64,000 nucleotides of DNA from the NCBI GenBank assembly GCA_030625815.1, contig DAOUQF010000006.1:1-64000 (forward strand). The letters run 5' to 3'. Made by a program: the position numbers and the translations under genes. This document shows positions 26,916-34,332 of this stretch, in pieces (position 1 is the stretch's first letter; every line of letters begins with the position of its first letter). This DNA comes from Eubacteriales bacterium. Its GTDB lineage: Bacteria > Bacillota > Clostridia > Tissierellales > GPF-1. Below the pieces are notes generated by a model that had not been told where the DNA came from, did no database searches, and saw nothing but the letters and a program-made list of their open reading frames with translations.

Positions 26916-27830
26916 ATGAATTTAACGGACTTTACAGAAATCAGCGGGGCGACCCGATTTATGCTGAATGCTATGAACACCTTGAGTCGTGTGCAAAATA
27001 GAAAGCTTTTTGATGATCATTTTCCCTTGGAGGAATCGGAAATCGAGAATTTGCCTCCTTATTTATTCCGGCGTGCCTATGAATTTGATCGGGAATGGAT
27101 TCAATCGCACCAGATGATTACCATGTGGAAGGAAGAAAATCAATCAAAACGGCATATTTTATACTTGCATGGCGGCGGATATGTTTCCCAAGGCAGTACC
27201 TTGCATTGGTATTTTATCGACAAACTGTTGCGAGACTTGGGCGGACGCGTCACTTTTATCGATTACCCTACAGCGCCGGATTATTGTTACCGAGATACCC
27301 ATGATGTGGTCTTTGCGGCATTTCAACTTCTGATGAGCAATTATCCGGATGATGAGTTTGTTTTTATGGGTGACTCTGCCGGGGGTGGATTGGCATTATC
27401 TTTTGCGCAAGTGTTAAGAGACAAAGAGATTGAAAGACGGCCGAAAAAAGTGGTGCTTTATTCGCCATGGGTCGATCTGACCATGACTCATCCAAAATTG
27501 GAAGAGGCAGAAGCGAAAGACGCCTTGCTTTCAAAAGTGATCTTGGAAGATGTGGCGAAGGCGTATTCCAAAGGGGACGATCGAACCAATCCTTTGATTT
27601 CACCAATTTTCGGCGATTTGCATGACCTTGGCGAAATTCAAGTTTATTTTGGCACTGATGAGATCATGGAACCCGAATGCGTGGAACTGCTGCAAATTGC
27701 TGAGGAACAAGATCTGCCGATAGAAGGGTTCCGATATGCTTTCATGCCCCATGTATGGGCGATTATGCCTTTTGAAGAGAGTAATTTTGCTTTTCAGCTG
27801 ATGAAAGCTTTTTTGATTCGACCCGAATAG
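26916..27830 (+). CDS. alpha/beta hydrolase (hormone-sensitive-lipase family esterase)
   Basis: 304 residues. Oxyanion motif HGGGYVSQG (about residue 78) and nucleophile elbow GDSAGGGLALS are both seen. The catalytic Asp is in FGTDEIMEPE and the His in MPHVWAIMP. This is the standard HSL-family triad, acting on short-chain acyl esters. Tandem ATG codons follow GGGGAG; I take the second for spacing. It probably forms its own transcript with a terminator after it. Confidence 0.9.
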   Translation: MNLTDFTEISGATRFMLNAMNTLSRVQNRKLFDDHFPLEESEIENLPPYLFRRAYEFDREWIQSHQMITMWKEENQSKRHILYLHGGGYVSQGSTLHWYFIDKLLRDLGGRVTFIDYPTAPDYCYRDTHDVVFAAFQLLMSNYPDDEFVFMGDSAGGGLALSFAQVLRDKEIERRPKKVVLYSPWVDLTMTHPKLEEAEAKDALLSKVILEDVAKAYSKGDDRTNPLISPIFGDLHDLGEIQVYFGTDEIMEPECVELLQIAEEQDLPIEGFRYAFMPHVWAIMPFEESNFAFQLMKAFLIRPE

Positions 27831-27838
27831 AGATGAAG

Positions 27839-27863
27839 CCGTTCGAGAATTCGAGCGGTTTTT
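27839..27863 (+). terminator. intrinsic terminator
   Basis: 8-bp stem CCGTTCGA/TCGAGCGG with a GAAT loop, then five T residues. Confidence 0.75.
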
Positions 27864-27945
27864 GTGTAAGAAAAAGCGCGATCGAACAGGTGTATGGTAT
27901 ACTATAAAAAACTGAAAATTCGATTTTCAAGTGGAGGAGAAGCTG

Positions 27946-28308
27946 ATGATTAAACGATACCCGACTCATTGTGGGGATGATACCTGTGCTTCTTGTGTGG
28001 AGGCAGGGGGATTTATATATCTAGCGCATCATGCGGGTGGGTTTGCAGAACAAAATATTGCTTACCAAATGCGAAAGACCTTTGAGTCGATGCAGGAAAC
28101 GCTGGAGCAAGCGGGAGCATCTCTGCAGGAGATTGTTCAGATCAATCTTTATCTCAAAGACATACGAGACTTGCGGGAAGCCTGCGATGTATTCGCAGAG
28201 TATTTCGGAGATCAACCGCCGGCGCGAATGACACTAACCACGGACTTTTTTGACGAGCGATGCCTACTAATGATGGATGGTGTAGCCTATAAAGGGAAAG
28301 CAAAATGA
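27946..28308 (+). CDS. RidA family protein
   Basis: 120-residue YjgF-type protein. The family motifs are QINLYLKDIRDLREACDVFA and PPARMTLTTDFF, with the Arg that binds the imine substrate. An unusual pair of cysteines (TCASCVEAGG) lies near the start. GGAGGAGAAGCTG precedes the ATG. The stop overlaps the next gene's ATG (ATGA), so the pair is translationally coupled with a DNA-glycosylase-like gene. Confidence 0.88.
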   Translation: MIKRYPTHCGDDTCASCVEAGGFIYLAHHAGGFAEQNIAYQMRKTFESMQETLEQAGASLQEIVQINLYLKDIRDLREACDVFAEYFGDQPPARMTLTTDFFDERCLLMMDGVAYKGKAK

Positions 28309-29447
28309 TTTCGAAAAAGCAGGCAAGACAGTTTCTATTGCTGAAGCAAGGCTTGTATGGACCAAAAAAATTTCATCAAAAGCAAGGCATACATGAATTT
28401 GTGAAGCAGGCTGCCTGTGTGCAATATGATCCCATTGATGTTTGCGGAAAGAATCACGAGATTGTGTTTCAGTCCAGAGTGGAAGGATTCAACAGAAGTC
28501 AGCTTTATGAATTGCTGTATAAAGACAATGTTTTGATTGATTGGTTTGACAAAAACATGAGCATTTGCTTGAGGGAAGACTGGCTGTATTTCTCCTATCA
28601 GCGGGAGCGGGCATATAATGGTTCGCGTAGCAAGGCAGAGGTGGAGCGCGTAACGGAAGAAGTTCTTACCATTATACGCCAGAACGGCGCGGTTACTTCC
28701 AAGGATCTCGCCATGCGAGAAAAGGTGGATTGGTATTGGGCGCCGACCAGTTTGGCGCGTGCCGTATTGGATACACTCTATGACCAGGGGAGACTGGTCA
28801 TCAGTCACAAGCAGAACACTAGGAAGTTCTATGACTTGCCGGAACGGCATATCCAAAAGGAATTGCTGGAAGCCAGCAATCCGAATCAGACCCAACATGA
28901 GCAATTGTGCTGGAAGGTGTTGAGAAGAATTGGCGGCGTTGGATTGCTTCATCAAAATAATAGTTATGCTTTTATTGGGATTCATGGACTGAAGGCAAAG
29001 GAACGAGTCGAAGTGTTTAACACTCTGCAGGCTCAAGGAAATATTCGCGAAGTATGGGTGGAAGGAAGCAAATTGCCATTCTATTATTTGGCAGAGGATC
29101 AGTCAATCATGGATCAAGTTTTAGAAGGTCTTGAGGAGTCCGAGCGCATTGAATTTATTGCGCCTCTGGACAATCTGATCTGGGATAGGAAGTTGATCGA
29201 AGAGCTTTTCGAATTTTCCTATAAGTGGGAGATCTACACACCTATCAAAGATCGAAAATTCGGGTATTATGTCTTGCCGATCCTGATGGGAGATCGGTTT
29301 GTAGGCAGAATTGAAATGAAACGAGATAGGGAAAAAAAGAAGTTTGATGTTCTTAAGATCTGGTGGGAAGATCAGAGCGACAATACGAAAGAGAATCGAC
29401 AAAGAGTGAAAGGCTATGCGAAGGAATTTGCGAAAGTGATGGCTTAG
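28305..29447 (+). CDS. AlkX/YcaQ-like DNA glycosylase (HTH_42 family)
   Basis: 380 residues, three tandem winged-helix regions and a beta-rich C-terminus, as in the AlkZ/YcaQ superfamily. These glycosylases excise bulky alkyl lesions and unhook interstrand crosslinks. The catalytic segment CVQYDPIDV has Gln40-Tyr-Asp42, fitting the Q-x-D form of YcaQ-like (AlkX) proteins rather than Q-x-Q of AlkZ. A conserved tail segment (EFIAPLDNLIWDRKLIEELF) is also present. Biochemical activity is inferred from family. Confidence 0.8.
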   Translation: MISKKQARQFLLLKQGLYGPKKFHQKQGIHEFVKQAACVQYDPIDVCGKNHEIVFQSRVEGFNRSQLYELLYKDNVLIDWFDKNMSICLREDWLYFSYQRERAYNGSRSKAEVERVTEEVLTIIRQNGAVTSKDLAMREKVDWYWAPTSLARAVLDTLYDQGRLVISHKQNTRKFYDLPERHIQKELLEASNPNQTQHEQLCWKVLRRIGGVGLLHQNNSYAFIGIHGLKAKERVEVFNTLQAQGNIREVWVEGSKLPFYYLAEDQSIMDQVLEGLEESERIEFIAPLDNLIWDRKLIEELFEFSYKWEIYTPIKDRKFGYYVLPILMGDRFVGRIEMKRDREKKKFDVLKIWWEDQSDNTKENRQRVKGYAKEFAKVMA

Positions 29448-29453
29448 ACAGGA

Positions 29454-29981
29454 TTGGTGGAATTGTTGGTTCTAAATTACTTTTTTGTCAGTATGAACGT
29501 GATTTTCTTTGATATTGAATTGGCGCTTTTGTGCTTCTACGGAATCGGCGGGGTGCTGCAGAAGCATCAATTGTTGAAACAGGGGATTTTACTCTTCGGC
29601 GGGTTGGCGGTTGCCGCGATTGGATTTGGCTTGATCCGCAGTAAGATTGAGGAGAATCAGGAAGTAAAGCTAAATGAGTCGATTCCAAAGATTATTGTAT
29701 CCGCTTTCATGGTGACTTGGATGAATCCACAGGCGATTATTGACGGCACCCTTTTATTCGGAGGATTTCGGGCTTCCTTACCGACAGATGTCATCAACGT
29801 CTTTATCATCGGTGTAGCTTTGGCATCATTTATCTGGTTTACTGGACTCGCCGCCGCAACCATATTATTTAGAAAGAGTTTTACTATGAAGATCCTGAAA
29901 GTTATTAACGTGGTTTGCGGAGGGATCTTGATGGTGTATGGGGTAAAGTTGATTCTTTCATTCATCGCGACGTTGAGATAG
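29454..29981 (+). pseudogene. LysE/ArgO family exporter, 5'-truncated
   Basis: 175 codons that read as most of a LysE/ArgO amino-acid exporter: FFDIELALLCFYGIGGVLQK, then AFMVTWMNPQAIIDGTLLFG and a final helix (VVCGGILMVYGVKLI). The expected first helix and the PxGPQN motif are missing. The only start is a TTG with no convincing ribosome binding site, placed six bases after the upstream stop. A deletion has probably fused it to the glycosylase gene. It may be a pseudogene, or a short but still translated fragment. Confidence 0.6.
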
Positions 29982-30041
29982 TATAAGTGAATTTATTCGT
30001 GAGCACTTTATTGCTTGAAGAAAACAACTTTGCAAAACCAC

Positions 30042-30071
30042 TTGACAAACCTAAAAAAACCCCCTTATGCT
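30042..30071 (+). promoter_or_regulatory. promoter of the LacI/oligosaccharide operon
   Basis: TTGACA (30042-30047), an 18-bp spacer and TATGCT. A catabolite-responsive-element-like sequence (GAAAACGTTTCG, 30080-30091) sits at the expected transcription start. The cre match is partial. Confidence 0.6.
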
Positions 30072-30121
30072 TAAAACAAGAAAACGTTTCGAGAGTAAGA
30101 GGTTTTATTTTTTTCAATGTA

Positions 30122-30137
30122 GGTTTAACGTTAAACC
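30122..30137. promoter_or_regulatory. LacI-family operator 1
   Basis: Perfect 16-bp palindrome GGTTTAACGTTAAACC with the central CG typical of LacI-family sites. Confidence 0.75.
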
Positions 30138-30177
30138 CCAGACGGCTATTTTGAGTAGCTGCTCTTTTTAGCCGGTA

Positions 30178-30193
30178 CGTTTAACGTTAAACC
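30178..30193. promoter_or_regulatory. LacI-family operator 2
   Basis: Second copy, 14-bp palindrome core GTTTAACGTTAAAC, starting 56 bp after the first and lying directly before the regulator's ribosome binding site. Two sites suggest looping or a transcriptional roadblock in an autoregulated operon. Confidence 0.75.
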
Positions 30194-30207
30194 TAGGAGG
30201 GGGCATT

Positions 30208-31233
30208 ATGGCGAAAGTGACAATTAAAGACATTGCCAAGCGTGTAGGGGTATCACCCACCACGGTTTCTAATGTGATCAATGGGCGGCACGGAAAGGTG
30301 TCGAGCGATACCATTCGAAAGATTAACGCGGTGATTGAGGAGTTGAATTACGTGCCGGATTTCTCTGCACGAAGTTTGGTTTCCAAACGATCGCGGATGA
30401 TTGGGGTGATTATTCCTCAGACGGAAGAACATCGTCAATTCTTACTGGAAAATCCGTTCTACTCGGAATTTATCAGCGGAATTGAAAACAAGCTGCGAGC
30501 AGAAGGCTATTATATGATGCTGACGGGCGTGGACAAAGACACAACCTATTTGGATATATTGGTGAATTGGAATTTGGACGCGATTGTCCTCTTAGGCATT
30601 TACAAGGAAGGGCTTTATGAACAGCTGAAAGAAGTGAAAGTTCCCGTCTTGCTGATTGACAGTTATGTGGAGGATCAGTATTTTCATCATCTGCGCATTG
30701 ACGACGAGTTGGGCGGTTATCTGGCAACCAAGCATTTGATTGACAAGGGGCATCGGGAAATTGCCATGGTTACGGGGCAGCTGAAGGAGAATGGTGTTTC
30801 GGACAAGCGGTTTGCCGGGTATATTCGAGCCCTCGAAGAAAGTGGAATTCCCTACAATGAAGAATATCTTTTTGAGGATTCCGTTAGTTATGAATGGGGA
30901 GTGGAAGCCGCCGCAAAGATTTGTGGATTGCCGGATGTTTCGGCAGTCTGTTGCACGGCCGACTTGATCGCGACCGGGGTGTTGACTGGTTTACACAACG
31001 CTGGGATTAATGTTCCAACTAAGATGAGCGTTATTGGATTTGATAATTTGTCGATTTCCAAAATGACTTATCCCGCACTGACAACCGTCAATCAAAACAT
31101 CTTCGCTAAAGGAGCCAGGGCGGCTGAGACCGTACTGGATATTGTGAATAAGGGAATCAACTCCGTCGAGAAAGAACAGTGGATGGAAGTTTCCATCCTT
31201 GAACGGGGAACGGTGCAAGCATTGGAGAGATAG
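30208..31233 (+). CDS. LacI family transcriptional repressor
   Basis: 341 residues. The N-terminal helix-turn-helix MAKVTIKDIAKRVGVSPTTV then SNVINGRHGKVS and the hinge helix (YVPDFSARSLVSKRS) are textbook. The C-terminal periplasmic-binding-like sugar domain includes IIPQTEEHRQ and VIGFDNLSISKMTYPALTTV. It is the first gene of the operon and lies directly behind two palindromic operators, so it likely represses its own transcription and that of the uptake genes until an oligosaccharide binds. Confidence 0.95.
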   Translation: MAKVTIKDIAKRVGVSPTTVSNVINGRHGKVSSDTIRKINAVIEELNYVPDFSARSLVSKRSRMIGVIIPQTEEHRQFLLENPFYSEFISGIENKLRAEGYYMMLTGVDKDTTYLDILVNWNLDAIVLLGIYKEGLYEQLKEVKVPVLLIDSYVEDQYFHHLRIDDELGGYLATKHLIDKGHREIAMVTGQLKENGVSDKRFAGYIRALEESGIPYNEEYLFEDSVSYEWGVEAAAKICGLPDVSAVCCTADLIATGVLTGLHNAGINVPTKMSVIGFDNLSISKMTYPALTTVNQNIFAKGARAAETVLDIVNKGINSVEKEQWMEVSILERGTVQALER

Positions 31234-31245
31234 GAGGCGGGCAAG

Positions 31246-32130
31246 ATGGTTGGATTTAACAAATGGAACAAAGTAAAAACCCTTGCGATTTTTCTGCTTC
31301 CCAGTCTGATTGGGATGACGGTGTTTGTCATACTGCCAATCATTTCATCCTTGGGACTGAGTTTTACAAAGTGGGATTTAATTGGAGATATTCAATGGGT
31401 TGGAATGGCGAATTATAGCCGTGTCATCAAAGATCCAAATATTCATGGCGCACTTTGGCATACCTTGCAATTTATTGCCGGGTACCTGCCAAGCGTGATG
31501 ATTATTTCATTGGGAGTGGCCATGCTACTCAATCAAAAGCTAAAAGGTGTCGTCTTTTTTCGGGCATTGTATTTTATCCCGGTGATCACCTCTTGGGTAG
31601 CGGTATCGATGATTTGGAAATGGCTGTTGAACCCGGAATACGGGATTGTGAACTACTTATTATCCCTGATTGGGATTGCTGGACCGGGTTGGCTCGTCGA
31701 TGCGGATTGGGCCATGATCGGGGTCATCTTAACCTCGGTTTGGAAAGACATTGGATTTATTACTGTGATCTATCTGGCAGGGCTTCAAGAAATCCCCGGC
31801 CATTTATATGAAGCGGCAGCCATTGACGGCGTTAACGGATGGCAAAAGTTTCGCCATATTACCTGGCCAATGCTGTCATCAACCACCTTCTTTGTAGTGA
31901 CGATTTCCTTGATCAACTCATTCCAAGTGTTTGATCAGGTTTGGGTTATGACCGAAGGCGGGCCGGCGGGTGCAACAAGCGTTATGGTGCAGCAGATTTA
32001 CTTAAACGCATTCCGCTACTATAAGATGGGGTACGCTTCAGCGATCTCATGGGTCTTGTTTATTATTATCTTCGCTTTCACATTTGCACAAAATCGAATG
32101 CAGAAGAAGTGGGGGTATAGCGATGAATAA
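31246..32130 (+). CDS. carbohydrate ABC transporter permease (MalF type)
   Basis: 294 residues, six membrane helices (LPSLIGMTVFVILPIISSLG onward). The ATPase-coupling EAA loop is recognisable as EAAAIDGVNGWQKFRHITWP. It pairs with the following MalG-type permease. GGAGGCGGGCAAG precedes the start. No dedicated ATPase is encoded in the operon; a shared MsmK/UgpC-type ATPase elsewhere would be required, as is common in Firmicutes. Confidence 0.93.
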   Translation: MVGFNKWNKVKTLAIFLLPSLIGMTVFVILPIISSLGLSFTKWDLIGDIQWVGMANYSRVIKDPNIHGALWHTLQFIAGYLPSVMIISLGVAMLLNQKLKGVVFFRALYFIPVITSWVAVSMIWKWLLNPEYGIVNYLLSLIGIAGPGWLVDADWAMIGVILTSVWKDIGFITVIYLAGLQEIPGHLYEAAAIDGVNGWQKFRHITWPMLSSTTFFVVTISLINSFQVFDQVWVMTEGGPAGATSVMVQQIYLNAFRYYKMGYASAISWVLFIIIFAFTFAQNRMQKKWGYSDE

Positions 32131-32944
32131 AAGCAGAATGAAAAAAATAGGGATGTATCTCTTGTTGACGATCGGTGCAATTGCCATGATTTTACCATTT
32201 TTATGGATGCTATCGACTTCGCTTAAGAGTTCCAATGTAACCTTTGTATTGCCGCCAAAATGGATTCCTGATAATCCGAATTTGGAGAGTTACCGTCAGG
32301 TGTTTGAAACGGTACCTATGGGACGATTTTTTTTCAATAGTATTTTTGTGGCGGTTATATCTACCTTCTTTCAGGTGTTGATCTGCTCCATGGCAGGTTA
32401 TGCCTTTGCACGAATTCAATTTAAGGGAAGAGAAGTTCTCTTCTATGTGTATCTAGCCACCTTGATGGTACCGCAACAGGTAACCTTGACACCGCTATTT
32501 ATTATGATGAATATGTTGGGCTGGGCGAATACCTATCAAGCATTGATTTTACCGGGGATCTTTAGCGCGTTTGGCACCTTTCTCATGCGGCAGTTCTTTA
32601 TGGGGATTCCTAACTCCATCGAAGAGGCAGCTTTTATCGATGGGGCCGGATATGTGACGATTTTCTTTCGGATCATCATTCATCTGGCAAAGCCAGTTTT
32701 TGCAACGTTGTTCATCTTCGCATTTATGGCAAGCTGGAACAATTTTTTGTGGCCGTTGATTATTACCACGGATACGACCCATATGACGTTGCCGCTGGGA
32801 TTGGCGAGTCTGAAAGGGCGCTGGACAACGGATTGGAATGTGTTAATGGCGGGAACCCTCGTCAGTATTGTACCGATGATGTTTGTGTATATTTTTACGC
32901 AGAAGTATATCATTAAAGGTTTGACCCATACGGGTCTAAAATAA
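32123..32944 (+). CDS. carbohydrate ABC transporter permease (MalG type)
   Basis: 273 residues, six helices, starting MNKSRMKKIGMYLLLTIGAI. The EAA loop is EEAAFIDGAGYVTIFFRIII, and the C-terminus THTGLK is typical of MalG-type subunits. The start overlaps the preceding gene by eight bases, giving translational coupling. A longer in-frame reading from 32084 lies wholly inside the upstream gene and has no ribosome binding site. Confidence 0.93.
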   Translation: MNKSRMKKIGMYLLLTIGAIAMILPFLWMLSTSLKSSNVTFVLPPKWIPDNPNLESYRQVFETVPMGRFFFNSIFVAVISTFFQVLICSMAGYAFARIQFKGREVLFYVYLATLMVPQQVTLTPLFIMMNMLGWANTYQALILPGIFSAFGTFLMRQFFMGIPNSIEEAAFIDGAGYVTIFFRIIIHLAKPVFATLFIFAFMASWNNFLWPLIITTDTTHMTLPLGLASLKGRWTTDWNVLMAGTLVSIVPMMFVYIFTQKYIIKGLTHTGLK

Positions 32945-32956
32945 GGAGGAGAAAGA

Positions 32957-34252
32957 ATGAAGAAGTGGACCAGTTTTGCATTGATTTTTATTCTTGTAGT
33001 TTCTGTACTTAGTGGCTGTACGTCAACGGAAGCACCTGCGGCGACAGAAGAACCGGCAGCAACAGAAGAACCGACTGCGGCCGAACCAGTAACCGTGAAG
33101 TATATGACTTTTTCAGCGGCACCGGATCATATCGCGGACTTGGAGGCGATGATATTAGCCTTTGAAAAGGAAAACCCAGGGATCAAAGTGGACTACGAAA
33201 CAGTAGGCTGGGATGATTATTTCACAAAACTACAGACTCAAGTCGCATCAAAAACAGAATCGGATACCTTTGAGTTGAACTATGAAAACTTTGTTACCTA
33301 CGCGTCAAAGAACGCATTGTATGATATGGATGCATTAATGGCAAAGGATACAGCCTTTGATCCTTCCGTCTTTAACGAGACAGCGCTGAATGCGTTCCAA
33401 CTGAACGGAAAGCAATATGGGTTGGTGGAAAGTTTCTCGAATGTCGTTATGTTTTACAACAAAGATCTTTTTGACGCGGCAGGCGTGGCATATCCGGATC
33501 CATCGTGGACATGGCAAGACGAGCTAGCGGCGGCACAAAAATTAACCGATGCCGATGCTGGCGTTTGGGGTACATTTGCTCCGATCCAATTCTGGGAATT
33601 TTACAAGACCATTGAACAAAACGGCGGAAAGATTTTCAACGAAGACAAAACAGAAGTCTTGATTGATTCAAAAGAAAATGTAGAGACATTAACATGGATG
33701 ATCGACAAGATCAACAAATACAATGTGACACCGAATGATGCGAAAATGAGCGGTCAATCTGATGGCGATATGTTTAAAGCCGGTAAGATTGCGATGCTTC
33801 GATCTGGGATTTGGATGTTTGGATTATTCGCGGATGCGGATTTCAATTGGGACATTGCATTAGAACCAGGGAACACGCAAAAAGCACATCACTTCTTCTC
33901 GAACGGTGTTGCAATTTCGAAGAACACGAAGAACCCAGAAGCGGCATGGGAATGGGTAAAATTCTATACTTCCAGCCAAGAAGCGGCTGAGATTCGTGTT
34001 GCATCCAGCTGGGAATTGCCAGCATTGACTGATGAAACTCTATTGGCGGCATACTTGGAGCAAAGCCCGCCAGAAAGCAGAGAAGTTGTATTTGAAGCCT
34101 TGAACACCTTGGTTGTTCCACCGGTTATTGAAAGCTGGAATGAATTAACCGATATCGTCGGACAAGAATTGGAACAAGCAAAATTGGGACAAAAAACACC
34201 AGAAAAAGCATTACAAGATGCAAAAACCGCCTTAGAGCAGTTGATTCAATAG
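32957..34252 (+). CDS. sugar-binding lipoprotein of ABC transporter
   Basis: 431 residues. Lipoprotein signal peptide with lipobox LSGC (Cys21), then a low-complexity repeated linker (PAATEEPAATEEPTAAEP) that keeps the domain off the membrane. The cluster B (MalE-like) binding fold follows, including VKYMTFSAAPDHIADLEAMI and the aromatic-rich ligand region (YPDPSWTWQDELAAA). AGGAGGAG precedes the start. It would capture the oligosaccharide degraded by the three downstream glycosidase-type proteins. Confidence 0.93.
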   Translation: MKKWTSFALIFILVVSVLSGCTSTEAPAATEEPAATEEPTAAEPVTVKYMTFSAAPDHIADLEAMILAFEKENPGIKVDYETVGWDDYFTKLQTQVASKTESDTFELNYENFVTYASKNALYDMDALMAKDTAFDPSVFNETALNAFQLNGKQYGLVESFSNVVMFYNKDLFDAAGVAYPDPSWTWQDELAAAQKLTDADAGVWGTFAPIQFWEFYKTIEQNGGKIFNEDKTEVLIDSKENVETLTWMIDKINKYNVTPNDAKMSGQSDGDMFKAGKIAMLRSGIWMFGLFADADFNWDIALEPGNTQKAHHFFSNGVAISKNTKNPEAAWEWVKFYTSSQEAAEIRVASSWELPALTDETLLAAYLEQSPPESREVVFEALNTLVVPPVIESWNELTDIVGQELEQAKLGQKTPEKALQDAKTALEQLIQ

Positions 34253-34261
34253 TTTTAGAAT

Positions 34262-34285
34262 GTGGGGTTGCAGGCGCAACCCCGC
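34262..34285 (+). other. intercistronic hairpin after the binding-protein gene
   Basis: GC-rich 10-bp stem (core GGGGTTGC/GCAACCCC, AGGC loop) without a T-run. Hairpins of this kind commonly protect upstream mRNA and partly reduce downstream expression, which would give excess binding protein over enzymes. Confidence 0.6.
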
Positions 34286-34332
34286 GTTCCCCTTATGAAA
34301 GGGAGATATGACAGAATGAGTGGGAGAATACT

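Noticed and set aside
32084-32122. Extended start of the MalG-type permease
   Set aside because: Fully inside the upstream gene with no ribosome binding site.
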